The position numbers were made by a program, and so were the translations under genes. Shown here one piece after another: positions 25,038 through 33,906 of a stretch of DNA of 64,000 nt (its first letter is position 1; every line of letters starts with the position of its first letter). The stretch spans positions 4,340,001 through 4,404,000 of the forward strand of contig NZ_CP108464.1 of the NCBI RefSeq assembly GCF_036226405.1, written 5' to 3'. The stretch is from Streptomyces sp. NBC_01260. GTDB taxonomy: Bacteria > Actinomycetota > Actinomycetes > Streptomycetales > Streptomycetaceae. Below the pieces are notes generated by a model that searched no databases, was not told the origin of the DNA, and saw only the letters and a list, made by a program, of their open reading frames with translations.

Positions 25038-26447
25038 TCAGGTCAGGTCCGCGAGGCGGTGGAGGCGCCAGATGAGGACTTCGCTGAGGCTGGTGGCGGT
25101 GTCGGTTTCCCGTCGGACGGTGGCTTGGGTGACGAGAGCGGTGGGCTCGTGGCCGACGGCTTCAGCCCGCGCGAGGGTGGCGGCGAGAGACGGCCAGCCG
25201 GACTCCGCGAGAATCTGTTCGGCCAGCTCGGGAAGGGCCCGGCTCAAACTGTTTTCCTGTCGGCGGCGCAGAGTCTCAGTCAGCCGTGTCCCGCGCTGCC
25301 GAAGCGTGGCCAGGGGCTCGGTGGCCGTTTCCCGGTAGGCGGTGCGGAGGTGCGTGACGGTCTGGCGGGCGGCTTCGGCCTGTTGGTGGTGTTCACGGCT
25401 GCGGTACCAGTGCTGGGCGGCGATGACCGCGAGCAGGAGGGCGTCGAGGACGATCGTGAGGAGGGCTCCGTCTTGCGGGGCGGGCTCGCGCAGGACCGCC
25501 TTCACCGCGCAGCGGGTGGCCTGGGCCTGCTGGTGCGGGGCGCGGATACGGGATCGGGCGGCGCGCTCGAAGACGGTGGCGGCTTGGACGAGCTGTGGCC
25601 GGAGGCCGACAGGGGCTACCAGAGGGAGTGCGTCGAGGGCCTCGGCGAGGACGGTGATGTGGGCCTGTCCTGCCTCGTCCTCGTCGTGGGCGAGGTGGTC
25701 AGGCGTCTGGTCGACGGCGACGGCGAACCGCCGCCAGGCCGTGGTGCCAGTCCGTTCCGTCAGTTTCGTCTCGGTGGCTGTCAGGCGTTCGGCGATCTTG
25801 GGATAGGAGAGGTCGGGGGCAAGGGTGGAGCCGGAAAACCAGACCGGCTCGCCCTGGGCGTTGGTGTCGCCGTTGAGGGCGACCTTGTAGCCGCGGACAT
25901 CGCCGGACGGCAGGTACTGGACGTCGACGAGGGCACCGGTCCCCTCGATGATCTGGAAAAGCTCCGCTGCGGTCGTGGCCGCCGAGACTGCTGTGCGGAC
26001 GATGGTGCGCAGGTGCTCGCGGGAGGTGCGGGCATTGCCCGTGCGGCGGGCCTTCTCCTGCTCAGCGCGGGTGGGGCGTTTGGCGGCGGTGTGGTCTCCG
26101 CGCGGAACCTGGCGGAGCCCGTATCCCTTCTCGATGGCGACGAGTTCCTTGTCGGCGCGCAGGAAGTCGTTCCAGTTCCGTGATGGGCGGAGGTCGCCTC
26201 GGACCTTGGTGGCGACGATGTGGATGTGGTCTTCGGCGTGGCGGACGGCGACCCACCGGCAGGCGTCGGGGTCGCCGTCCGGAGCGATGCCGGTGGCGTT
26301 GAGCAAGCGGCGGGCGACGGCTGCCCACCCCTCGTCCGACAGGGGCCGGTCCTCGGGTGCGGCCCGGACCGAGCAGTGCCACACATGTCCCCGCCACCCC
26401 TGGGGCGGGCACTGCGTGGGACCGGCCCTTGGACGGTCCAACGCCAT
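25038..26447 (-). pseudogene. MobA/MobL-type relaxase, N-terminally truncated
   Basis: 469 residues are open, but the first 20 are out of family. HVWHCSVRAAPEDRPLSD and RHAEDHIHIVATKVRG match actinobacterial relaxases, with His-x-His metal ligands in EDHIHIV. The usual N-terminal 70-80 residues, including the catalytic Tyr, are missing; related sequence upstream (about 26450-26526) is in another frame. The long C-terminal half is helical with one hydrophobic stretch (LLTIVLDALLLAVIAAQ). It would have nicked oriT for transfer of the C5 element; now probably inactive. Confidence 0.75.
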
Positions 26448-26651
26448 ACCTTGCTCCGCCTGGTGCCTGGGGGCGATTCATCTGCTGTCTCGGTCTGCTG
26501 GGGGGTTCGTGCTGCGTGCCGTGCATGGGTCTCTTTCCGAGGTGGGGGGCTGGGCGTCGAACGTTGACTGGTGTTCGGCCCTGGACAGTTGGGCTGGCCG
26601 GAACTCGGTCAGGGCCTGCGTGGGTGAGTGGCGACCGGGGAGGATTGCTGC

Positions 26652-27023
26652 ATGGACCACGTCATTGATCTCGATTCGGCCGCCGCCGAGATCACCGCGC
26701 GTCTCTCTGCCTGGAGCACCGCGGGGCTCGTTCCTTGTCCGATCACCTGGCGGGACGGCGTTGCGCCTTGGCCGCAGCCGCTGGAGACCGACCGGACCCG
26801 TGTGAGCGATCCGGATTCGATCGGTCTGCGCATCCAGGGCAGTGATGGATGGGCTGAGCTGCACCTTGTCCTGTATCGCGGAGGCTGGGCAGACCTCGAT
26901 GCGCTGACCGAGGGCGAGGTCCTCACCGAAGGTCCCCGGATCGGTACCCCGGCGGAGTTCGGCCGTCTCCTCGACTCCGCCGTCACGCGCTTCGCCGGTA
27001 CGCGTTGGCAGCCACCGGCATGA
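26652..27023 (+). CDS. Hypothetical protein, 123 aa
   Basis: ATG 26652 opens a small acidic soluble protein (pattern ITARLSAWSTAGLVPCPITW, GSDGWAELHLVLYRGGWADL, LLDSAVTRFAGTRW). It is divergent from the relaxase and precedes the GGGGACCG repeat cluster. No family recognised. It could belong to the element's replication or transfer control, judging only from its place. Confidence 0.55.
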   Translation: MDHVIDLDSAAAEITARLSAWSTAGLVPCPITWRDGVAPWPQPLETDRTRVSDPDSIGLRIQGSDGWAELHLVLYRGGWADLDALTEGEVLTEGPRIGTPAEFGRLLDSAVTRFAGTRWQPPA

Positions 27024-27032
27024 AGCACGATG

Positions 27033-27273
27033 CGGTCCCGGGGACCTGGGCACGGCTTGCTGCGCAGACGGCGGGGACCGACTGCGTCGGATGCCGGTCC
27101 CCGCTGGCCTGGTCCCGCAGCTCTGAGCTCTGAGGCGTGAGCTCGGGGACCGACCGAATGCCGTAGACGGTCCCCACTGACCTGCGGTTTCCCGGCTTCT
27201 TCGGGGACCGGTCCCCGACGGTACGTCAGGGGGACCGTCCCCAGGGGACCGAGCTGTGCGGGGACCGGTCCCG
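27033..27273. repeat. GGGGACCG palindrome cluster (iteron or operator array)
   Basis: About nine copies of the half-site GGGGACC(G) or its complement occur within 240 bp, several as full palindromes: GGGGACCGGTCCCC at 27203-27216, GGGGACCGTCCCC at 27230-27242 and GGGGACCGGTCCC at 27260-27272. Further half-sites are at 27073, 27095, 27145, 27168 and 27244. No gene lies in the interval. It sits directly before the integrase gene, so it may be a repressor operator set controlling int or a replication origin of the element. Confidence 0.75.
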
Positions 27274-27289
27274 TCCGCGCCAGAAGGCG

Positions 27290-28473
27290 CCGCGCCGCAC
27301 ATTCGGCGCGATACGACAACTGCCCTCGGGGCGCTACCAGGCCCGCTACCCCAGCACGGCCGATGACATCCTGCGGCCAGCTCCGGAACCTTCGAGACCA
27401 GGCGCGATGCAGAGGCGTTCCTCGTCCAGGTCCAAGCGGACCAGATGCGGGGCGACTGGCTCGACCCGACCGCCGGGGCGGTCTCGTTCGCCGACTACGC
27501 CACACGCTGGATCGCGGAACGTGGCCTCGCCCCGACCACGACTGAGTTGTACCGCCGGCTGTTCCGGCTCCATCTGGAGCCGACGTTCGGCGAGATGAAC
27601 GTCAACATGATCAGCCCCGCTCGGGTCAGAGCCTGGCGGGCGGAGCGGTTGTCTGCAACCGGTGCCACCACTGTGGCCAAGTCGTACCGGCTCCTCAAAG
27701 CCGTGATGGAGACCGCCGTCGAGGACGACATGCTGCGCAAGAACCCCTGCCGCATCCGCGGAGCGGGTCGAGAGGACGCGGACGAGCGGCCGGTGGCGAC
27801 GGTCGAGCAGGTCTTCGCCGCGGCAGATGTGATCGGTCTGCGCTGGCGCCTCATGGTTCTGCTCGGTACCTTCGCCTCGATGCGGCCCGAGGAACTCGCC
27901 GAGCTCCGTCGGCGGGACGTGGGCCTCGACTCCGGCACGCTCTGGGTTCGCCGTGCCGCACCGGAGCTCAACACCGGTCACCGCGTGGTCGGCGCTCCCA
28001 AGTCCCGGGCGGGCCGAAGAGAGATCGTGCTGCCGTCATTCCTCCACGAGGACGTCCGCCGACACCTGGAATGGTTCGCCCAGCCGGGGGTGGACGGGCT
28101 TGTCTTCGGTGGTGAGAGGGGAGCGGTACTGCGCGGCACCACGTTCGGCCGCAAGTGGCGCAGGGCCCGGGACAAGGTGGGGCTGCCCGAAGGCTTCCGC
28201 TTCTACGACCTCCGGCACACGGGCAACACGCTCGCGGCCGACACCGGTGCCAAGCTCAAGGACCTCATGGTCCGAGCCGGCCAGTCATCCGAGCGCGCGC
28301 AGCTGATCTATCAGCACTCCACCAAGGAGCATCAGCGCAGGCTCGCCGCCAACATCGATCTCGACGTGCGCCGCCAACAGTCGGCTGCAGCTTCGGGGCG
28401 TGGTGGGGCGACCGTTCACCCGCTGGTGCCACGTCCGCCCGGACCGTCCGCCCCACGGGCTGCGCGGCGTTGA
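27290..28473 (+). pseudogene. Phage-type tyrosine integrase, frameshifted near the N-terminus
   Basis: The main frame (27445-28473) has an SAM-like core-binding domain (SFADYATRWIAERGLAPTT) and the catalytic domain with Arg in MRPEELAELRRRD, DLRHTGNTLAADTG and the nucleophile Tyr in LIYQHSTKEH. Upstream, residues RRTFGAIRQLPSGRYQARYPS are in a different frame; GTFETRRDAEAFLVQV joins only after a one-base shift near 27380. So the N-terminal arm-binding part is cut off unless a downstream start is used. It ends about 140 bp before the left arm (28611-28634) and att copy 6, as expected for int-attP. It is the only near-complete integrase in the array. Confidence 0.85.
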
Positions 28474-28692
28474 TCGCGCAGGAGCAGACAGTCCGCACTG
28501 TGTGTGTGACGCAGGGCACTTGGAAGTGATCTCACGATGCGGGACCCGGTAGTGGAGCGCTCGCCCTCAGGGGTGACGGATCCACTATTGATGCAGATGG
28601 GAAGGGTTGTTATGGCACGCGAATGGCACGAGCCCTAAAAATGGTCTAGACAACAAACAAGGCCCTGGTCTCCGACCAGGGCCTTCACTATG

Positions 28693-28734
28693 GAGCGGGT
28701 GACGAGAATCGAACTCGCGCTCTGAGCTTGGGAA
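28693..28734 (-). repeat. tRNA-Gly 3'-half copy 6 (att site)
   Basis: Exact match. Hairpin at 28659-28685 (AAGGCCCTGGTC arms). Left arm ATGGCACGCGAATGGCACG at about 28613-28631; right arm GGGCACGGATGGGGCA at about 28845-28860. The stretch 28600-28660 closely matches 49935-49990 beside the intact tRNA. Bounds C5 and C6. Confidence 0.92.
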
Positions 28735-28920
28735 TCAACGGTTCTTGGGCTACCGAAGGTGCTCTGACCTGTGCTTTCCCGCTGGGCGGGATGGTTGGCT
28801 ATGGTCCCTGGGAGCCGTACCTGACCGCTGTTGTCCGCTCTGCTGGGCACGGATGGGGCATGGCCGCGAGGTCTAAACAGCCCGATGTGTCCTGTCGAGC
28901 ATCCGGCCTCCATGCGGCCA

Positions 28921-29592
28921 TCAGTCTTCGTCCGGAGCTTCCAGCTCCTGGAGTCGTTCGCCGATGTCGTCGCCCCATGCCTGTGCCCACTGCCGCAGCC
29001 CGGTGATTGCCTGCTCGTCGAGTCCGTAGGCGGCGAATTCTGTGTCGTCGATCCAGTCGGCGCCACCCAGTCGCACTTGGAGCTCGCTCAGGTCGAAGGA
29101 GTCGCGGGCATGGCGCCGTCCGAGTTCCTCAAGTTCGACATGGCTCCAGCGGTTCGCGGCGGCCTGTACGTCGATCAAGTCTCTGGCGAGTCCGCGGTCG
29201 GACAGCGCGCGGACTTTGGTCCCGACGACATCCTCGAGGGACAGCACTAAGCCGTGCTCGGTGTGTACGGGTGGCCGCCAGAGTGCTTCCTTGAGGATGT
29301 CGACCTCGCACTCTTCACGGCTGGCAGGGTCGGTGACGATCAGACGTGCGGACAGCGGATCTGTCTCCAGGGATTCCACCTGCCATCCGCGCCGCTCCAG
29401 TCCGGTGCGCACGACGGTCGCGATGTCCTCCATGGGATCCGGGTTCTCCGTCGCGACATCGAGGTCCTGGCTGAGCCGGTCGACCAGGCCGTGTGCCTGG
29501 ACCGCGTAGCCGCCGGTGAGCGCGAGGGGGTAGGTGCCACCTACCGCAAGCACGTCTGCAAGCAAGCGGCGGTGCAGGCCCGTGAGTTTCAC
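28921..29592 (-). CDS. AbiEii-type nucleotidyltransferase toxin
   Basis: 223 residues. LALTGGYAVQAHGL and DRLSQDLDVATENPDP form the GG-x(n)-S-x-DLD motif of nucleotidyltransferases of the AbiEii/AbiGii class. A later Asp in CEVDILKEA and a Lys/Arg site in VGTKVRALSDRGLARDLID are also as expected. AbiEii proteins add nucleotides to tRNA and cause phage abortive infection or growth arrest. The start overlaps the upstream gene's stop by four bases. The neighbour is not a standard AbiEi, see next entry. Confidence 0.85.
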   Translation of the reverse strand: MKLTGLHRRLLADVLAVGGTYPLALTGGYAVQAHGLVDRLSQDLDVATENPDPMEDIATVVRTGLERRGWQVESLETDPLSARLIVTDPASREECEVDILKEALWRPPVHTEHGLVLSLEDVVGTKVRALSDRGLARDLIDVQAAANRWSHVELEELGRRHARDSFDLSELQVRLGGADWIDDTEFAAYGLDEQAITGLRQWAQAWGDDIGERLQELEAPDED

Positions 29593-29936
29593 GCAGCGGC
29601 CCGCGCGCTGTCGGCCAGCTCGCCGAAGGCGCTCTCCCAGACCTCGCGGACATCAGGGCTGACCAGTGTGCGCAGTGTGGGCCACAGGCCGACGAGAAGG
29701 TCTTGGTCGAGGTACTGGACCAAGTCGTCGTGCTGGCCCTCGGCCAGCACGATCCGGTAGTAGCTCATCCGTAGCCGGGGCCGGTCGAGGTCGAACGTGG
29801 TCAACCCCGACCAGGCAAGGTGGAGCGGCAGGTGCACCGGGCCGCGCTTGGGACCGGCAAGCTCGGACAGCGCTGCGGGCAGGCGCCGGACGAACTTGGC
29901 ACGACGGAGGTCGGAGAGACGAGGCTGTGATGCCAT
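29589..29936 (-). CDS. Partner of the AbiEii-like protein (putative antitoxin)
   Basis: 115 residues from ATG 29936, overlapping the nucleotidyltransferase gene by four bases. It has a basic N-terminus (RLSDLRRAKFVRRLP) and a C-terminal helical part (MSYYRIVLAEGQHDDLVQYLD, LVSPDVREVWESAFGELA). It is shorter than AbiEi antitoxins and lacks an obvious winged-helix. The middle resembles proteins encoded before nucleotidyltransferases in Streptomyces TA-like pairs. The antitoxin role is inferred from operon order. Confidence 0.65.
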   Translation of the reverse strand: MASQPRLSDLRRAKFVRRLPAALSELAGPKRGPVHLPLHLAWSGLTTFDLDRPRLRMSYYRIVLAEGQHDDLVQYLDQDLLVGLWPTLRTLVSPDVREVWESAFGELADSARAAA

Positions 29937-30282
29937 GCATCGATTATCCAGGAAGAGCCGACGATGAGCCGCTCGGGCCGCCTACATCACTCCCGCGAGC
30001 AGGACACCGGCCCGCTGCCCCGTCGGCGGGGCCGATGACGCCGCTGCCCGCAGTGCCCATCTCGGAGATCGGCGGTGGAACTCGCTCCAAGCACCAACGT
30101 GATGCCCACCCCCAGATCGCCCGCGGCGATCGAGAGTGTCTGGCCACCGGACTGGCTGTGGAGGAGGCGTCGATGCCGGCCGACCGGATCCGGCACCTCT
30201 GACATGCTCTCTATCGAGTTCTGCCGACTGTTCGCTGCGCGAGGTGGGGGCTGAGTCTTACAACTTTCGGGAGGGGGAGAGT
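29937..30282. other. Intergenic region, no gene seen
   Basis: About 345 bp between the divergent AbiEii pair and the membrane protein gene. It contains short ORFs in several frames with no protein-like composition. It must hold two divergent promoters; I see no palindromic operator. Confidence 0.5.
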
Positions 30283-31332
30283 GTGTCGAAAACCGACCTT
30301 GTGGCGCTCGTCTTCGTTGCTTGGACAACGTCAATATGGGCCCTGACCATGACGGCAACGTCGCAGCGCCGAGGTAAAAGGACATTCTTGGAGCGGCTCT
30401 GCTGGGCTCGTGCGCGGGTGCGTGCACGTCGTCGTCGCGCCCACTTGGTGCGTCAGATTCGCGGCAGCTCCCTGGCGACACGTCCCGACTATCCAACGCT
30501 GGACTACTTGGAGCGTGAAGACGTCCTCTACCAGGTGTCGAGGAGGGCGCTCGAAATAAAAGTGATCGTCCCTGTCGTGACATCTTTCTCAACGGGGCTG
30601 GTCTTTGCAGCAACCATTGAAAGCACAGCCTGGCACGTCTGGCGCGATGCCCTCGCTGTCGGGGCTCTCGTGACGCCCATTCTGATCACTGGCGTGATTG
30701 TTTCACTTGTTTCGAACCAAGGCATGCAACGGTGGACAACTGAGACTGTGACAGCCACGGTGCGTAGGGCCTATGAGGCACTTCTCAAGCCTCTGGAAGT
30801 GAAGGGGAAGGTGCCTCTGACGGCATCGCCCTTCAACTCCCCGCATGTCGCGGCAGTCCAAGCGTTGGAGGACTTCGCCATTGCGCTGGAGAGATACGCC
30901 CTGCAACGTGCGCTTCCTGACGGCCGCAACCCCATGCCCCAGGTCGTGGCTCGATTTTCAGCAGCGGCCGCCCTCGTGCGCGAGCTTCGGGACGGGGTTG
31001 AACTTGATCGCATCGACGGTGCGAAGCGTGCTCTGCTCGGAGTCGAGAGAATCCTGAAAGTCCTCGCCAGCGGTCAGCTGCAAGATCTCGCGCCCGGTGA
31101 CGCATCCGGCGACGAGCTGTTGCATAGCCACCGGGAGCGCAGAGCGTGGCGACAGCAGGTGTTGCGAGGATCTGCGTTCACCCTCTGTCTCGCCGGCATC
31201 GTATTTGCCCTGGCCTCATCAGCCGTCGGCGTCGCCCTGGCTACGGCCGCCGCTGTGGCTGCTATGGCTATTTGGGACAAAATTCTTCGCCTCTCCGCTG
31301 GCTCGGACGTGAATAGGTCAGCCAGCAGCTGA
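30283..31332 (+). CDS. Membrane protein, TM hairpin / helical domain / TM hairpin
   Basis: 349 residues from GTG 30283, with GGGAGGGGGA upstream. One N-terminal transmembrane helix (about 4-22) is followed by a basic stretch (RARVRARRRRAH), two helices at about 85-135, a soluble helical domain of about 150 residues, and two closely spaced helices at about 300-338. No family recognised. The layout resembles membrane effectors of bacterial conflict systems, and it sits beside an abortive-infection-type gene pair, but no effector function is shown. Confidence 0.7.
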   Translation: MSKTDLVALVFVAWTTSIWALTMTATSQRRGKRTFLERLCWARARVRARRRRAHLVRQIRGSSLATRPDYPTLDYLEREDVLYQVSRRALEIKVIVPVVTSFSTGLVFAATIESTAWHVWRDALAVGALVTPILITGVIVSLVSNQGMQRWTTETVTATVRRAYEALLKPLEVKGKVPLTASPFNSPHVAAVQALEDFAIALERYALQRALPDGRNPMPQVVARFSAAAALVRELRDGVELDRIDGAKRALLGVERILKVLASGQLQDLAPGDASGDELLHSHRERRAWRQQVLRGSAFTLCLAGIVFALASSAVGVALATAAAVAAMAIWDKILRLSAGSDVNRSASS

Positions 31333-31481
31333 CTGGCACTTTCATACGGCCCTTGACTCAAAGGAGATCCCTACAAACCTGAAAAGAGACATGCTGCGGT
31401 CTGGGATGACCTCGTTGCCCGGAGTCTATGAGGCGGGCAACGAAAAGGGCCCCCAGCCAAGTGGCTGGGGGCCCTTTCGAA

Positions 31482-31523
31482 GAGCGGGTGACGAGAATCG
31501 AACTCGCGCTCTGAGCTTGGGAA
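31482..31523 (-). repeat. tRNA-Gly 3'-half copy 7 (att site)
   Basis: Exact match. Strong hairpin at 31441-31479 (CGAAAAGGGCCCCCAGCC arm). Right arm CTGGCACG-TTG-TGGCACG at about 31636-31652. No left integrase arm. Bounds C6 and C7. Confidence 0.92.
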
Positions 31524-31739
31524 GCAACCGGCGCTCGGGCCACTACTTGGGCCCTGACCTGCGGAAACGAGTCCAACCAGCAAAGTGGGTGGCGTCTTTC
31601 CCTGCCTGCTGTTGACCGCTGTTTACTGCCCCTACTGGCACGTTGTGGCACGCCCTTCCTTCCTGCTCGGTTATGGCGCCCTGCGGTCGGCACCAGTGAC
31701 GTACCGCCGCTGTCGGTGCCAGGTGGCATGCTCGCGGCC

Positions 31740-32669
31740 ATGAGTCTGAACATCTCGTTACGGGCGCGGTGGGGACGGCGTGTACGGGGCTGGGGCGACG
31801 AGTCGGTAGCTGAACTTCGCGTTGACCTTGATCGGCTGGGATATGGATGGTGGCCCATCCCACCGCGAATGAAGGTTGCTCTCAGACATGCGTCCGCAGC
31901 GGATCTCCCGTGGTTCTTCTTCATGCTTGCTGCGGTCATGCTCGCGTACGTCGTGGTCGTGTACTTCGTGATTGTGCTGGGTCTCTACCGCGGGCGGGAG
32001 CCACATTGGCACTGGCTGGCAGCCTGGGCCATCTTGGTCACGCTGCTCATGAAGCTGTGTGTGAAGACGAGAGGCGCCGGTCTTCCGTTCGTCCGCAACC
32101 AGCTCACCTCGGCGTGCAGGGCAACGATTCGAGCCTGCGCGGAAGCGCATGGCGCCAGCCACGCTCAGCGGCCGGAGAAGCTCTTCGCTGTGGGGGCCGC
32201 GCTGCGCCGTCTCGAAGGGAACGTGATGCGAGCGCATCGCCGTTCGGGAACAGTCGCCTTCCTGTCTCCCCGGCGGCGAGAGCTGAAGGCCCATGCTGGC
32301 CAGGTGGTGGCCAAGCTGCGCGAGGCGGAAGCTGCTCTGGATCACAGCCCCCAGGCCGAAGCGCTTAGCGAGATCGCCGGCTTGGTCGCGACGATCGCCG
32401 AACAGTATGTGGACGGATGCATTGGAGCGCTCCTCCCCAAGCCTTTGCTGGAAGGCAAGAAGCCGGTCCGCGACCGAGAGCTGCTACGGGTAGCCGCCGC
32501 AGTTGTGCTGATCGCTGGAGGCGTTGTCGGGTTGGCCTTCCTCGGCCTGCCGGACATGGCGATGGCTGCCGTAGGAACCGCCTGGTCCGTGTTGATACTC
32601 ATGGCTTTGTTTGGCAGCAATTGGGCGAGCCACCTGCCCGTCTTCGAGCTCTTCAAGCCGAGCCCCTGA
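31740..32669 (+). CDS. Membrane protein, only cargo of cassette C7
   Basis: 309 residues from ATG 31740. Two transmembrane helices at about 58-85 and 90-110 (FFFMLAAVMLAYVVVVYFVI, WLAAWAILVTLLMKL), a helical soluble part of about 130 residues (QLTSACRATIRACAEAHG, LKAHAGQVVAKLREAEAAL), then two more helices at about 245-292. The topology resembles the protein at 30283-31332, though the sequences do not obviously align. It is the single gene between two att copies 1.36 kb apart. Function unknown. Confidence 0.75.
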   Translation: MSLNISLRARWGRRVRGWGDESVAELRVDLDRLGYGWWPIPPRMKVALRHASAADLPWFFFMLAAVMLAYVVVVYFVIVLGLYRGREPHWHWLAAWAILVTLLMKLCVKTRGAGLPFVRNQLTSACRATIRACAEAHGASHAQRPEKLFAVGAALRRLEGNVMRAHRRSGTVAFLSPRRRELKAHAGQVVAKLREAEAALDHSPQAEALSEIAGLVATIAEQYVDGCIGALLPKPLLEGKKPVRDRELLRVAAAVVLIAGGVVGLAFLGLPDMAMAAVGTAWSVLILMALFGSNWASHLPVFELFKPSP

Positions 32670-32840
32670 TGGCCCAGGCGGGATGAACAGGGTTCCTGGT
32701 GTTGACCATCTCGATGACGCTGACTTCGCGATGGGCGCAGCGACGAATGTGTGGAAGCCGAAGACTGCGGTGGCGGGTCTCGCGTCGCGCGATGTCGACC
32801 GCAAACAAGGCCCTGGTCTCCGACCAGGGCCTTCGTCGTG

Positions 32841-32882
32841 GAGCGGGTGACGAGAATCGAACTTGCGCTCTGAGCTTGGGAA
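32841..32882 (-). repeat. tRNA-Gly 3'-half copy 8 (att site)
   Basis: One mismatch to the tRNA 3' half. Hairpin at 32807-32833. Right arm GGGCACGGATGGGGCACG at about 32993-33010. The copy 6 and copy 8 hairpins share the same core. Bounds C7 and C8. Confidence 0.9.
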
Positions 32883-33010
32883 TCAGCGGTTCTTGAGCGG
32901 TCGTTCCTGCTTTGACCTGCACGGTGGGCCGAGACGCACAGGGTCGGGGCGGCCTCGATGCACCGTACCTGACCGCTGGTGCCCGTTCTGCTGGGCACGG
33001 ATGGGGCACG

Positions 33011-33567
33011 AGCGGAGGCGGCGGCCAAGGGCTTCAACGGCCGAGTTGGGCAGTCCTCCAGCGAGACCTCCGCGACGGCCGCGTCCGTGACAGTCTCCAG
33101 ACGGGATGTAGATGTAGGGGTGGACGTCGTGAAGAGGGTTCTCCGGAGCAGATCGCGGAGCGCCGCCACGACGAATTCGAATTCGATGTCGAGTCCTGAC
33201 CCAGAGACTCGGGCAACGGGGTCGAAGATCGACCGTACAGCGGATACTGGCCCTGAATGCGCCTCTGAACTCGCCACCACCCGCCCAACCCGATGACCGG
33301 CGGAACCCGCGCGCGGGCCGACCCCCCGGTCTGCATGCGGCGCTGGACGAGGAGACCGTGCCTGGCGGTCTCGGGGGTTACGTCGGAGGCCGCACCCACG
33401 AAGCGAAGCTCTGCCCGGGGGCCGCATTGTCCCGCCAGTACCTGAGCACGGTCTCGCGCACGACCTCGAACCGCCCTGCGGTGGTAAGGCGGGCGATGGG
33501 CTGCCAACCCGCCCGCGTCCGTCTCGAACGCGACGAGAAGCGGCGGTCCGGGCGCCGCAGCGGCCGC
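33011..33567. other. Region with coding-like remnants, no intact gene
   Basis: On the minus strand two short protein-like stretches appear: LDIEFEFVVAALRDLLRRT with TVTDAAVAEVSLED at about 33030-33200, and RFEVVRETVLRYWRDN at about 33400-33510. They are in different frames, lack starts or ends, and are not recognised. I read the interval as two gene remnants between the att copy 8 arm and the thioredoxin-like gene. Confidence 0.4.
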
Positions 33568-33906
33568 TCAGAGGTGACCGTCCAGGAACTTCCGTACCTC
33601 GTCGATGGTCATGGGCCCCGTGCCGTGCGCCACCGCCGCTCCCTCCTTCAGCAGGAGGCAGGACGGGGCTCCGGTGATCCCGTATCGCTCGGTTGCCGCC
33701 GGGCAACGCGTGATGTCGGTGCGGACGACCGTCAGGCGGCCCGTGTAGGCGGCGGCGATGTCGCCCACGACGAAATCCATCACCCGACAGGGCTCGATTG
33801 CCTTGGGCCATGCCCCGGTGAAGTATGCGAGGACCGGAACCTTGCTTCTCCCGAGGATGAAATTGAACTCCGCGTCCTCACGAGGTCGGTGAACCAGCTT
33901 TGTCAT
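33568..33906 (-). CDS. Thioredoxin-fold protein lacking the CxxC site
   Basis: 112 residues from ATG 33906. The fold is recognisable: VPVLAYFTGAWPKAIEPCR at the active-site position, VVRTDITRCPAATERYGITGAPSCLLLKEG with the cis-Pro (GAPS) and a final helix. Instead of WCGPC it reads WPKAIEPCR, leaving a single Cys at that position, so ordinary disulfide oxidoreductase chemistry is unlikely. It may act through one Cys or as a binding module. No operon partner; it lies on the same strand as the PucR gene 255 bp upstream. Confidence 0.75.
   Translation of the reverse strand: MTKLVHRPREDAEFNFILGRSKVPVLAYFTGAWPKAIEPCRVMDFVVGDIAAAYTGRLTVVRTDITRCPAATERYGITGAPSCLLLKEGAAVAHGTGPMTIDEVRKFLDGHL

Noticed and set aside
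24945..26183. 412-codon plus-strand frame
   Set aside because: Shadow of the relaxase gene, which has family motifs on the minus strand.
28635..29066. Minus-strand ORFs across the att repeats with a recurring SQAQSASSILVTRS peptide
   Set aside because: The peptide is a translation of the tRNA 3' half (it appears at almost every att copy); not genes.
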